A stretch of 35,096 nt of DNA from a virus. A model generated the notes under the pieces. The model worked only from the letters and a program-made list of their open reading frames with translations, was not told where the DNA came from and made no database searches. A program made the position numbers and the translations under genes. The stretch spans positions 1-35,096 of IMG/VR virus record IMGVR_UViG_3300021142_000093, one strand, 5' to 3'. Of this stretch, positions 15,871 to 23,194 are shown in pieces; positions within the stretch are counted from its first letter, which is position 1, and every line of letters begins with the position of its first letter.

Positions 15871-16364
15871 TGAAAACTTTTACACAATACATCAAAGAAG
15901 TTAAGAAACCAACAGGCGATTTAAAGAAAGCCTGTTGGACAGGTTATACAGCTGTTGGTACAAAGAAAAAAGGCGGCCGCACAGTTCCTAATTGTGTACC
16001 TGAAGCAAAAGACCATGAGTATTCAGACCCACACATGGCAGTTAATCAATTAAAAACTATCATGCACAATGCAGAAGAATTGGTTGAAATGTTGGGTGAA
16101 CATACCGAATTGCCAGAATGGGTTGAATCGAAAATCACTTTGGCTGAAGATTACATTATGACTGTTGCAAATTACATGCGTAGTGAAATGCATGAAGAAA
16201 CTATTGAAGAAGATGGTGGTGCCATGGGTGGTGGCGTTAATGTTGCAGCTATCGCAGGTTCTGGTGACTCAAGACTTCCTGCAAGTCAAAGAGAACCTGG
16301 TGTAAGTAAGAAACACAATCCAGTTATGAGAGGCTTAGGTAAAAGAAACCCACCTAAGATGTAA
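15870..16364 (+). CDS. Small internal-type protein with CWTGYTAVG motif
   Basis: A 164-residue protein. ATG 15870 is preferred over GTG 15858 because it gives MKTFTQYIKEVKK, the shared leader, with an I-K-E that would suit a prohead-protease site. Residues 20-45 read KKACWTGYTAVG...GRTVPNCVPEA, a block found in many T4-like phage proteins. A helical region follows, with AVNQLKTIMHNAEELVEML and ESKITLAEDYIMTVANYMRS, then ETIEEDGG and a Gly/Ser-rich end. The module mixture resembles that of the 557-residue protein. The biochemical role is unknown. Confidence 0.65.
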   Translation: MKTFTQYIKEVKKPTGDLKKACWTGYTAVGTKKKGGRTVPNCVPEAKDHEYSDPHMAVNQLKTIMHNAEELVEMLGEHTELPEWVESKITLAEDYIMTVANYMRSEMHEETIEEDGGAMGGGVNVAAIAGSGDSRLPASQREPGVSKKHNPVMRGLGKRNPPKM

Positions 16365-16365
16365 A

Positions 16366-16806
16366 ATGTGGATTTTGAAATGGCTTCCTGATTGGATATT
16401 TTATGCAATACTATTAGCAGGTGTGGCAGGTTATCTTCTCACACACTTGTTAAAGTACATCCCAATTCCTATCCCCTTCATATACATGTACAAGACACCA
16501 GTTCAGTTGGTGTCTATTTGTCTCATTGCCATTGGAACTTATATGTCAGGTGCAATACATGACAACAAAGCATGGCAGAGTAGAGTAGATGAGATGCAAG
16601 CCAAGGTCGCCAAGGCCGAACAACAATCTAAAGAAGCCAACAACAAGATTGATTCTAAAACTCAACAACAAAAAACTAAGATTGTTGAGAAACAAGTTGT
16701 GGTCAAACAATACATTGACCGTGAAGTTGCAAAGTATAATGACCAGTGTGTGATTCCAAAAGAGTTTGTGAAAGCACATAACGATTCAGCGGAGCCACCA
16801 AAATGA
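16366..16806 (+). CDS. Inner-membrane spanin-like protein (Rz-like)
   Basis: A 146-residue protein with two hydrophobic segments (about residues 10-31 and 45-63), then a long charged coiled-coil segment rich in Lys, Gln and Glu (about 70-115), and a C-terminus CVIPKEFVKAHNDSAEPPK. The last block matches the [IL]PxxFVxxHN ending common in Rz-type inner spanins. It directly precedes a small lipoprotein and the endolysin, the usual lysis order. Classical Rz has one membrane segment; two here is slightly unusual. Its role would be fusion of inner and outer membranes after wall digestion. Confidence 0.65.
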   Translation: MWILKWLPDWIFYAILLAGVAGYLLTHLLKYIPIPIPFIYMYKTPVQLVSICLIAIGTYMSGAIHDNKAWQSRVDEMQAKVAKAEQQSKEANNKIDSKTQQQKTKIVEKQVVVKQYIDREVAKYNDQCVIPKEFVKAHNDSAEPPK

Positions 16807-17057
16807 AATATCTTATTCTGGTATTAATGCTTGCAGGATGTTCCACAACCGTTCCAGTGACGGTTAAATTCCCTGAACCTCCTAAATATACTGACAGATG
16901 CCCACAGTTAGAAAAACTGAAAGACGATGCCAAACTGAGTGATGTGGCCACAACTGTTACGATTAATTATTCTACATATTACGAATGTGCCGTGAAAAAT
17001 GATGCTTGGAATGAATGGTATCAAGTTCAGAAACGTATATTCGAAAGTGTAAAATAA
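16803..17057 (+). CDS. Outer-membrane spanin-like lipoprotein (Rz1-like)
   Basis: An 84-residue lipoprotein. Residues 1-13 are a signal peptide ending in the lipobox LAGC, so Cys13 would be lipidated. The mature part carries RCPQLEKLKDDAKLSDV, NYSTYYECAVKNDAWNEWY and QKRIFE, a pattern I recall in short phage lipoproteins next to endolysins. It overlaps the inner spanin gene by 4 bases (ATGA) and the endolysin by one. The two-gene partly overlapped layout is that of separate inner and outer spanins. It would act in the outer membrane. Confidence 0.75.
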   Translation: MKYLILVLMLAGCSTTVPVTVKFPEPPKYTDRCPQLEKLKDDAKLSDVATTVTINYSTYYECAVKNDAWNEWYQVQKRIFESVK

Positions 17058-17674
17058 TGGAATTGACATTACAACAACTAAAACAAATTCTTCCCAAAAA
17101 TCCATATGTCGAACACTGGTTTAAAGACCTAAGTCAACTATTTCCGGATTATGAGATTAATACGCCACAACGCATGGCGGCCTTCTTCGCTCAAGCCACC
17201 CACGAGTCTGGCGACTTCTTGTGGTTACAAGAAAACCTGAACTACAAAGCAGAATCTCTAATTAAACTGTTTGGTAGTCACTTTCCTGGTGGTCTTGCAG
17301 AAGCAAAAGAATACGAACACAAACCAGAAAAGATTGCAAACCGAATCTATGCCTCACGCATGGGTAACGGACCAGAAGAAACTGGTGACGGTTACAGATA
17401 TTGTGGCCGTGGACTAATTCAAGTTACTGGTAAAGAAAACTACACATGGTTTGCTGCATCTATCGGTATTACACCAGAAGAAGCATCAGGTTACATGCAA
17501 ACCTTTGAAGGTGCATCACAATCTGCTTGCTGGTTCTGGGAAAACAATAATCTTAATCACTATGCTGACATTGACGACTTTGTTACCATGACTAAGAAGA
17601 TTAACGGCGGCACTATTGGTATTGAAGACCGTACAGCTCGTTATGAAAGATTCTTAAAAGTTTTCGGAGTCTAA
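17057..17674 (+). CDS. Endolysin, glycoside hydrolase family 19
   Basis: A 205-residue peptidoglycan hydrolase. Motifs in order are AAFFAQATHESGDF (catalytic Glu50), QENLNYKAESL (Glu59, the second acid, in the family-typical ENLNY), and GDGYRYCGRGLIQVTGKENY, the GH19 substrate-binding block. A C-terminal INGGTIGIEDRTARYERF is also characteristic. There is no signal peptide, so export depends on a holin or pinholin. ATG 17057 is chosen; an upstream in-frame GTG/ATG-like start at 17015 would run deep into the spanin gene. Cleavage would be of the glycan strand. Identification is firm. Confidence 0.9.
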   Translation: MELTLQQLKQILPKNPYVEHWFKDLSQLFPDYEINTPQRMAAFFAQATHESGDFLWLQENLNYKAESLIKLFGSHFPGGLAEAKEYEHKPEKIANRIYASRMGNGPEETGDGYRYCGRGLIQVTGKENYTWFAASIGITPEEASGYMQTFEGASQSACWFWENNNLNHYADIDDFVTMTKKINGGTIGIEDRTARYERFLKVFGV

Positions 17675-17675
17675 A

Positions 17676-17942
17676 ATGGACGACCACAGATTAGTAAAAT
17701 ATTTCTTGTTACTACTTTTATTGCCTTTGTTATTGGCAATGTGTAGTGGTGACAGATTCAGATACCCATGTCAAGACCCAACTAATTGGGACAAAGACTT
17801 GTGTAAAGCACCCACATGTGATGTGACTAGAACATGTCCTGAACACATATTCAAAGGACAACGTGACCCAAGATTAGGACCACCAAATGCTCAACAAACT
17901 CAAACGCCTCTTCCACCAGGAGCCAACTGTAATGGAAAATAA
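17676..17942 (+). CDS. Small membrane-anchored cysteine-rich protein, lysis-associated
   Basis: An 88-residue protein with a very hydrophobic N-terminal segment (residues 8-23, poly-Leu) followed by MCSGDRFRYPCQDP and NWDKDLCKAPTCDVTRTCPEHIF. The A-M-C at residue 22-23 could act as a lipobox, which would make it a lipoprotein, or the segment is a plain anchor. Five cysteines suggest disulfides in the periplasm. I recall the RYPCQDPxNW...C...TRTCPEHIF pattern from small T4-like phage proteins near endolysins. Its role in lysis is inferred only from position. GGAG precedes the start. Confidence 0.6.
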   Translation: MDDHRLVKYFLLLLLLPLLLAMCSGDRFRYPCQDPTNWDKDLCKAPTCDVTRTCPEHIFKGQRDPRLGPPNAQQTQTPLPPGANCNGK

Positions 17943-18390
17943 TAACACTCCTTTCATGTACACAGAAGAGCAGTTGATGGCTCGTCTGAAATTCTTTATC
18001 GGTGTATGTCTTGCATTGACATTGACAGGTATTGTATTTGTGGTTTTGTTCTCACTTATTTTTGTGACACAACCATTGAACGCTATCTCTCCAATTGACC
18101 AAAAATTCTTTGAATTGATTATTCCGATTGCAACATTCTTAACAGGCACATTGTCTGGTATCATGCTGGCCGGAAAAGATCCAGAATCTCAAAGAGCTGC
18201 GTTACAGGCTGCAAATAAAGGATGGGAAAGAATACCACAAACAACGACAACAACAATGTCTGTTGGTGGTATGACAAGTACCATGTCTACAACTGCACCA
18301 CCTGCACCTTCTGCACCGATGTTCACTCCATCAGTAACAACAATTGGTGGCAAACCAGCACCAGTTCAACCACCATTTCCAATTTTATAA
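17932..18390 (+). CDS. Two-pass membrane protein, holin candidate
   Basis: A 152-residue protein with two membrane segments (about residues 15-38 and 56-76: LIIPIATFLTGTLSGIMLAG), a charged loop GKDPESQR, and a Pro/Thr/Met-rich tail. ATG 17932 follows AGGAG by 9 bases and overlaps the previous gene by 11; ATG 17887 is an alternative. Small size, two membrane spans and the place after endolysin and spanins make it the best holin candidate in the window. The conserved TLSGIMLAG block recalls a common small phage membrane protein of unproven function. Confidence 0.55.
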   Translation: MENNNTPFMYTEEQLMARLKFFIGVCLALTLTGIVFVVLFSLIFVTQPLNAISPIDQKFFELIIPIATFLTGTLSGIMLAGKDPESQRAALQAANKGWERIPQTTTTTMSVGGMTSTMSTTAPPAPSAPMFTPSVTTIGGKPAPVQPPFPIL

Positions 18391-18393
18391 ATA
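18386..18393 (+). promoter_or_regulatory. T4-type late promoter TATAAATA
   Basis: An exact TATAAATA that overlaps the stop codon of the holin candidate and lies 72 bases before ATG 18465. The leader that follows contains a 10-bp inverted repeat. Intergenic position supports a real promoter. Confidence 0.6.
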
Positions 18394-18399
18394 ATAAAC

Positions 18400-18445
18400 T
18401 GACAGCATCTTGCACACTTCTTGCATGTTTCTAATGATGCTGTCA
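18400..18445. repeat. 10-bp perfect inverted repeat in the late leader
   Basis: TGACAGCATC (18400-18409) and GATGCTGTCA (18436-18445) are perfect complements around a 26-base loop that itself repeats CTTGCA. No T-run follows, so it is not a simple terminator. It would form a stem in the 5' leader of the 18465 gene. Confidence 0.75.
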
Positions 18446-18464
18446 ACTTAATAAGGACCTAAAA

Positions 18465-18653
18465 ATGAAAAAAATTATTGCGTTGATTGCATTGTTAGTT
18501 GCAGCTTCCGTATTTGCTGCTGAAGAAAAACAAGTTTGTGTCGATAAGACTGGTAAAGACGGTAAAGTTCTTGTCGGCAAAGACGGTAAACCACAACAAA
18601 CATGCAAGACTATCAAGGTTCACAAAAAACTAGAAGTAGAAGACAAAAAATAA
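18465..18653 (+). CDS. Small secreted protein with paired cysteines
   Basis: A 62-residue protein. Residues 1-18 (MKKIIALIALLVAASVFA) are a clear signal peptide with an A-x-A cleavage site. The mature peptide is about 44 residues, has two cysteines and an internal repeat GKDGKVLVGKDGK, and ends in a Lys/Glu helix. It would be periplasmic in a Gram-negative host. No family is recognised; envelope modification or superinfection exclusion are only guesses. AAGGA lies 8 bases before the start. Its stop shares one base with the next start (TAATG). Confidence 0.65.
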   Translation: MKKIIALIALLVAASVFAAEEKQVCVDKTGKDGKVLVGKDGKPQQTCKTIKVHKKLEVEDKK

Positions 18654-19084
18654 TGTCTGATGAGTGCGTAGAGGTCAAAATTGACGTAAGTGTGATGAAG
18701 GAACAAATCCGAACACTCACACAGATTTGTGATAAGATGGATGTGGTTATAAGCCGACTAATGGATAATAACGACCGTATGGTCAACCAAATCTACGATG
18801 ACATGGATAAAAGAAAAGAATCCACCACTGCTGACATTAAAGACCTCCACTCCAGAATTACAACCGTAGATAGAAACCTTTCGGATAAGTTGGAACTTAC
18901 CGAACGCCGTATTATGGAAGAATTGAAGAATCTCAAGAGTGATATTGCCAAACATAACAAAAAAGAAGAAGATGATATCCAAAAAATCCTGCAATGGAAA
19001 TGGATGGCATTGGGTGGAATAATTGTTTGTATGTGGTTGCTAACTCATGTTAATTATGATACAATAGGGAAATTATTCAACTAA
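18653..19084 (+). CDS. Coiled-coil protein with C-terminal membrane anchor
   Basis: A 143-residue protein: about 110 residues of charged heptad-like helix (for example QIRTLTQICDKMDVVISRL and LSDKLELTERRIMEELKN), then a single membrane segment near residues 119-135 (WMALGGIIVCMWLLTHV). The start is ATG 18653, coupled to the secreted protein; the in-frame open stretch before it has no good ribosome site. The layout is that of a tail-anchored coiled coil facing the cytoplasm. Function is not known. Together with the upstream secreted protein it may form an envelope pair made late in infection. Confidence 0.6.
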   Translation: MSDECVEVKIDVSVMKEQIRTLTQICDKMDVVISRLMDNNDRMVNQIYDDMDKRKESTTADIKDLHSRITTVDRNLSDKLELTERRIMEELKNLKSDIAKHNKKEEDDIQKILQWKWMALGGIIVCMWLLTHVNYDTIGKLFN

Positions 19085-19099
19085 TCTTTCCTTTTCGTT

Positions 19100-20128
19100 A
19101 TGAGCATTTTCATTGACCGCACCTTCTTGATGAGGGTGTCACCTAAACTTCAAAAATTCACACAGAAGAAAACTGACCTGTACAATTTCAGGTGTCCTCT
19201 CTGTGGCGACTCTACTAAAAATAAATCCAAAGCTCGTGGGTATATTTTTGCCAAAAAGAACAACTATTTCTATATGTGTCACAACTGTGGTGCATCCACT
19301 ACCTTTTTCAACTTTCTGGAAAAGGTCGAACCCACCATGATTCAAGAGTACTCTTTGGAACGATACAAAGAGGGTGGTGCTGGTATGAATAACGGTAATG
19401 AGAACTATAAGAAGCCAGAACTTTTGGAAACGGTACAAGAAAAACCTGTATTCAAAGAGAAGTTGAATCTACCGGATATTGCAAGTTTACCAGATGAACA
19501 CTTCGCAAAAGAGTATGTGGTGAAACGTCTGATTCCAGAAAAATTCTTTACGGAACTATACTTTACAGAGGACTTCAAGAAATTTGTTGAAGAAGACCTC
19601 AAAGTAGAAAAAGATGGTTTGATTGATGATGACCAACGATTGATTATTCCGTTCTATGATGCGGAGAAGAATCTGGTTGCAATTCAAGGTCGTGCTCTTG
19701 GTCAATCTAAGATGCGGTACATTACCGTCAAATTAAGTGAAGATGGACACAAAGTCTTTGGACTCGATAGGATCAATCAAGATGAAATGGTCTATATCAC
19801 AGAAGGACCAATTGATTCGATGTTCTTGGAGAACGCTGGAGCGACTGCCGACTCTAATCTGAAAGCAGCAGAACGTCACATAGCCAAGGACAAGTTGGTT
19901 TTGGTGTATGACAACGAACCTCGCAATAAAGATATCTGTAAACAGATTGAAAAGTCGATTGAGGAACATTATAATGTAGTGATTTGGCCAGAATGGATTG
20001 AAGAAAAGGATATCAATGAAATGGTACTTGCCGGTTTCTCACCGGACGAAATTCAAGATATCATAAGTAATCATACATTTGTGAATCTGAGAGCCAAGAT
20101 GGAATTTATTAACTGGAAGAAAGTATAA
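19100..20128 (+). CDS. 61: DNA primase, T4 gp61 type
   Basis: A 342-residue primase. A zinc-binding domain has RCPLCGDS (Cys32, Cys35) and CHNCGAS (Cys60, Cys63). The Toprim catalytic core has VYITEGPIDSMFL near 231-243 (the catalytic Glu) and LVLVYDNEPRNKD near 266-278 (the D-x-E/N metal pair). It makes RNA primers for lagging-strand synthesis and normally works with the gp41 helicase, which is not in this window. There is no evident ribosome site before ATG 19100; ATG 19130 is possible but would lose the conserved SIFIDRTFL start. It is the first gene of the replication and nucleotide block. Confidence 0.88.
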   Translation: MSIFIDRTFLMRVSPKLQKFTQKKTDLYNFRCPLCGDSTKNKSKARGYIFAKKNNYFYMCHNCGASTTFFNFLEKVEPTMIQEYSLERYKEGGAGMNNGNENYKKPELLETVQEKPVFKEKLNLPDIASLPDEHFAKEYVVKRLIPEKFFTELYFTEDFKKFVEEDLKVEKDGLIDDDQRLIIPFYDAEKNLVAIQGRALGQSKMRYITVKLSEDGHKVFGLDRINQDEMVYITEGPIDSMFLENAGATADSNLKAAERHIAKDKLVLVYDNEPRNKDICKQIEKSIEEHYNVVIWPEWIEEKDINEMVLAGFSPDEIQDIISNHTFVNLRAKMEFINWKKV

Positions 20129-20130
20129 TT

Positions 20131-20796
20131 ATGGAAGTGAAATTAGTATCATATTCTCAAGGTGCCGATGGTAAAAACTTGTTAGACCAAGTTGCTTATG
20201 CTGCACGAGTATCAAACCCCGCAAACCAAAACAACGATGCAACCTCTGAAAAGTTGGTTCGTTATCTTATCAAGAATCAACATTGGAGTCCATTGGAGAT
20301 GGTTTCCGTGTGTCTGGAAATCAATACGACCAGAGACATTGCTCGTCAGATTCTCCGTCACCGTTCATTCTCTTTTCAAGAGTTTAGTCAACGGTATGCG
20401 GTTGCTGACTTGGGTTGGGATTACAAAGAAACGCGTTTGCAGGATACAAAGAACCGTCAAAATTCCATCAGCATTAACGATGAAGATGAGGAAAAAAGAC
20501 TTCTTGCAATTGAGTGGGAGAGAGCACAGAAACGTGTAACGTTTGCTGTACAAAAAGAGTACGATTGGGCTATTAAAAACGGAATTGCTAAGGAACAAGC
20601 TCGTGCTGTTTTGCCTGAAGGCATTACAATGTCACGCATGTACATGAACGGAACACTTCGTTCTTGGGTTCACTATATACAACTCCGCAGCGCAAACGGA
20701 ACGCAAAAAGAACATCAAGATATTGCATTAGCTTGTGCTGAAGTAATTAAAACTATTTTTCCAATGATTGAGGAGTTTACCAATGAACAGCCATGA
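20131..20796 (+). CDS. thyX: Flavin-dependent thymidylate synthase ThyX
   Basis: A 221-residue enzyme that makes dTMP from dUMP with methylene-tetrahydrofolate, FAD and NADPH. The ThyX signature RHRSFSFQEFSQRY spans residues 76-89 (RHRxxSxQExSxRY). The dUMP-binding part is seen in ARAVLPEGITMSRMYMNGTLRSWVHYIQLR. Length is normal. It starts 2 bases after the primase and overlaps the MazG-like gene by 14 bases. T4 itself uses the unrelated Td enzyme; ThyX is usual in aquatic T4-like phages. Its presence fits the ribonucleotide reductase genes downstream. Confidence 0.95.
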   Translation: MEVKLVSYSQGADGKNLLDQVAYAARVSNPANQNNDATSEKLVRYLIKNQHWSPLEMVSVCLEINTTRDIARQILRHRSFSFQEFSQRYAVADLGWDYKETRLQDTKNRQNSISINDEDEEKRLLAIEWERAQKRVTFAVQKEYDWAIKNGIAKEQARAVLPEGITMSRMYMNGTLRSWVHYIQLRSANGTQKEHQDIALACAEVIKTIFPMIEEFTNEQP

Positions 20797-21142
20797 TGAT
20801 GTAGCAAAATTTATGTATGCATGTGACCAGAACGAGTCCGATTTTGGTTCACAAGCCAACCTTTATGTCGATTTAATCATTGAAGAATTTAAAGAGTTGG
20901 TAGTTGCATTTGGCAACCGTGATATGGTTGAAATTGCAGATGCATGTGCTGACTTGAAATGGGTTATTGAAGGTCTTGAACACACACTCAAGATTCCACA
21001 ACAAGCTGTATGGGATGAAGTTGCTCGTAGTAATCTAGCAAAGATTAGTGCGAACGGAAAAGTATTAAAGCGAGAGGACGGCAAAGTCCTTAAACCAGAA
21101 GGATGGACACCGCCTGATATTAAGAGTATTCTGAAAAAATAA
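20783..21142 (+). CDS. MazG-like nucleotide pyrophosphohydrolase
   Basis: A 119-residue all-helical protein with LIIEEFKELVVAF (EExxE) near residue 34 and VEIADACADLKWVIEG (ExxD) near residue 55, the metal-binding pairs of the MazG/phosphoribosyl-ATP pyrophosphohydrolase fold. The C-terminus reads NGKVLKREDGKVLKPEGWTPPDI, a substrate-side tail seen in the same family. The start is ATG 20783, 7 bases after GAGGAG inside thyX. It would hydrolyse (d)NTPs to monophosphates, possibly dUTP or dCTP feeding ThyX. The exact substrate cannot be read. A second, different MazG-like gene lies at 30716. Confidence 0.75.
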   Translation: MNSHDDVAKFMYACDQNESDFGSQANLYVDLIIEEFKELVVAFGNRDMVEIADACADLKWVIEGLEHTLKIPQQAVWDEVARSNLAKISANGKVLKREDGKVLKPEGWTPPDIKSILKK

Positions 21143-21153
21143 TAAGGACAACC

Positions 21154-22944
21154 ATGGAATATTTAGGAATTAAGATTGATTTAGAGAGAGACAAGTTATT
21201 TGATGAATTAGGCATCAAACGACTTAGAGAATCTTATATGCGTGAAGAAGAAACTTCACCGCAACATAGATTAGCATTTGTATCAAAGACATTTGCAACA
21301 AACAAAGAACACGGACAAAGACTGTATGATTACTCAAGTAAACACTGGTTATCATACTCAACACCAATCTTATCATTTGGCCGTTCGAAAAGAGGTTTAC
21401 CAATCTCTTGTTTCTTAAACTACATTGAAGATACATCGGAGGGTTTAGTTGATAATCTTAGTGAAACTAATTGGCTTAGTATGTTTGGTGGCGGTGTCGG
21501 CATTGGCTTTGGTATTCGTTCGGCAGACGACAAATCGACTGGCGTATTACCGCATCTTAAAATGTACGATGCAAGCTCGTTGGCTTATCGTCAAGGCCGT
21601 ACCCGTAGGGGCAGTTATGCTGCTTATTTGGACATCAGCCATCCTGATATTATTCCGTTTATAGAAATGCGTAAACCAACGGGTGATCCTAATATTCGTT
21701 GTTTGAACTTGCACCACGGTGTTAATATTCCAGATTCGTTCATGGAAATCATTGAACGCTGTATGGTAGATAAAGATGCTGATGATTCATGGCCATTGAT
21801 TGACCCAGCTTCAAAAGAAGTGAGAGAAGTGGTGTCAGCAAGAGCACTATGGCAAGAATTGCTTGAATTGCGTATGCATACTGGCGAACCATACTTGCAC
21901 TTTATTGATACAAGCAATCGTTTCTTACCTAAGTTCTTGAAAGACAAAGGTTTGAAAGTTCACCAATCAAACTTGTGTTCCGAAATCATTTTACCAACAG
22001 ATGAACAACGCACTGCTGTTTGTTGTTTGTCTTCATTGAATTTGGAAACATATGATGAGTGGAAAGACGATGACCAGTTCCTAAAAGATGTTGCTGAAAT
22101 GTTAGATAACGTTTTGCAATACTTTATCGACAATGCACCCAAAACAATCAAGCGTGCTAAGTATTCTGCAATGCGTGAACGTAGTATTGGTATTGGTGCT
22201 CTTGGTTTCCATGCTTACTTGCAACGCAACGGCATTCCTTTTGAAGGTGTTATGGCCAAAGTTGCGAATAATCGCATCTTTAAAAATATCAGACAAGGAT
22301 TAGACAATGCTAACCAAATTTTGGGAAAAGAACGTGGGGAAGCTCCTGACGCTATCGGTACTGGTCAACGTTTCAGTCATATTATGGCTATTGCTCCAAA
22401 TGCTTCTTCGTCTATCATTCTACGAAATACTTCTCCTAGTATCGAGCCTTACCGTGCTAACGCTTACCGTCAGGACACTCTATCTGGAGCATTTCTAAAC
22501 AAGAATCGTTGGTTAGACGCAATCATTCAAAATGAAGCATTGAATCATAAAGAAGGTTGGGCTGATGATGTATGGTCTTCTATCATTGCTAATGATGGTT
22601 CTGTACAACACATTGAATGGATGGACGAACAGACTAAAGCAATCTTTAAAACATCAATGGAAATCGACCAACGTTGGATTATTGAACATGCTGCTGACCG
22701 TCAACAATACATTGACCAAGGACAATCATTGAATGTGTTCTTCCGTCCAGATGCAAACATCAAGTATGTACATGCAATTCACTTCTTGGCATGGAAGAAA
22801 GGTTTGAAGACTATGTACTACTGCCGTAGTGAAAAACTTGCTAAGGCAGATAAAGTGTCTAAGAGAGTTGAAAGAGAAGTTATTAAAGAACTAGATATGA
22901 GTCAAATTGTTCAAGGCAATGACTGTATCGCTTGTGAAGGATAA
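21154..22944 (+). CDS. nrdA: Ribonucleoside-diphosphate reductase alpha subunit, class I
   Basis: A 596-residue catalytic subunit. Key residues are Cys86 in CFLNY (first redox Cys), NLCSEI at 273-278 (Asn, thiyl-radical Cys275, Glu277), CCLSSLNL at 290 (partner Cys), MYYCRS near the end (radical-transfer tyrosines) and the C-terminal swinging pair in NDCIACEG. The N-terminal ATP-cone that senses dATP is absent: the protein starts directly with the catalytic ten-helix region, which explains the short length against about 760 residues in E. coli. It forms a complex with NrdB at 23191 and is reduced by the thioredoxin at 22949. AAGGA precedes the start. Confidence 0.95.
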   Translation: MEYLGIKIDLERDKLFDELGIKRLRESYMREEETSPQHRLAFVSKTFATNKEHGQRLYDYSSKHWLSYSTPILSFGRSKRGLPISCFLNYIEDTSEGLVDNLSETNWLSMFGGGVGIGFGIRSADDKSTGVLPHLKMYDASSLAYRQGRTRRGSYAAYLDISHPDIIPFIEMRKPTGDPNIRCLNLHHGVNIPDSFMEIIERCMVDKDADDSWPLIDPASKEVREVVSARALWQELLELRMHTGEPYLHFIDTSNRFLPKFLKDKGLKVHQSNLCSEIILPTDEQRTAVCCLSSLNLETYDEWKDDDQFLKDVAEMLDNVLQYFIDNAPKTIKRAKYSAMRERSIGIGALGFHAYLQRNGIPFEGVMAKVANNRIFKNIRQGLDNANQILGKERGEAPDAIGTGQRFSHIMAIAPNASSSIILRNTSPSIEPYRANAYRQDTLSGAFLNKNRWLDAIIQNEALNHKEGWADDVWSSIIANDGSVQHIEWMDEQTKAIFKTSMEIDQRWIIEHAADRQQYIDQGQSLNVFFRPDANIKYVHAIHFLAWKKGLKTMYYCRSEKLAKADKVSKRVEREVIKELDMSQIVQGNDCIACEG

Positions 22945-22948
22945 AAAG

Positions 22949-23194
22949 ATGAGTAAAAGAATTTTAAGATTTACCGCATCATGGTGCCAACCATGTAAAA
23001 CCTTGGCTGCAAACCTAGAACGTGCAGCATTGAAGATGCCTGTTGAAGTTATCGACATTGATGCACAAGAAGATATTGCTAATGAATATGGAATTCGTTC
23101 CGTACCAACTTTGGTGATGTTAGATGAAAACATTGAAGTGAAACGTTCAGTTGGTAGTAAGACAGTCAACCAATTGAAAGAGTGGGCAGTATGA
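22949..23194 (+). CDS. Small thioredoxin
   Basis: An 81-residue thioredoxin-fold protein with active site SWCQPCK (Cys13, Cys16) and the cis-proline loop RSVPTLVML. It is about 25 residues shorter than cellular thioredoxin, near the size of T4 NrdC. Placed between nrdA and nrdB, it most likely recycles the C-terminal cysteine pair of NrdA. The glutamine in CQPC (CGPC in cellular forms) will shift redox potential. The start is ATG 22949, 4 bases after nrdA; the in-frame TTG-type start at 22907 lies inside nrdA. It is ATGA-coupled to nrdB. Confidence 0.88.
   Translation: MSKRILRFTASWCQPCKTLAANLERAALKMPVEVIDIDAQEDIANEYGIRSVPTLVMLDENIEVKRSVGSKTVNQLKEWAV

Noticed and set aside
20192-20539. 115-codon frame overlapping thyX
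   Set aside because: It lies wholly within the ThyX core including its signature motif; no ribosome site; product has no pattern.
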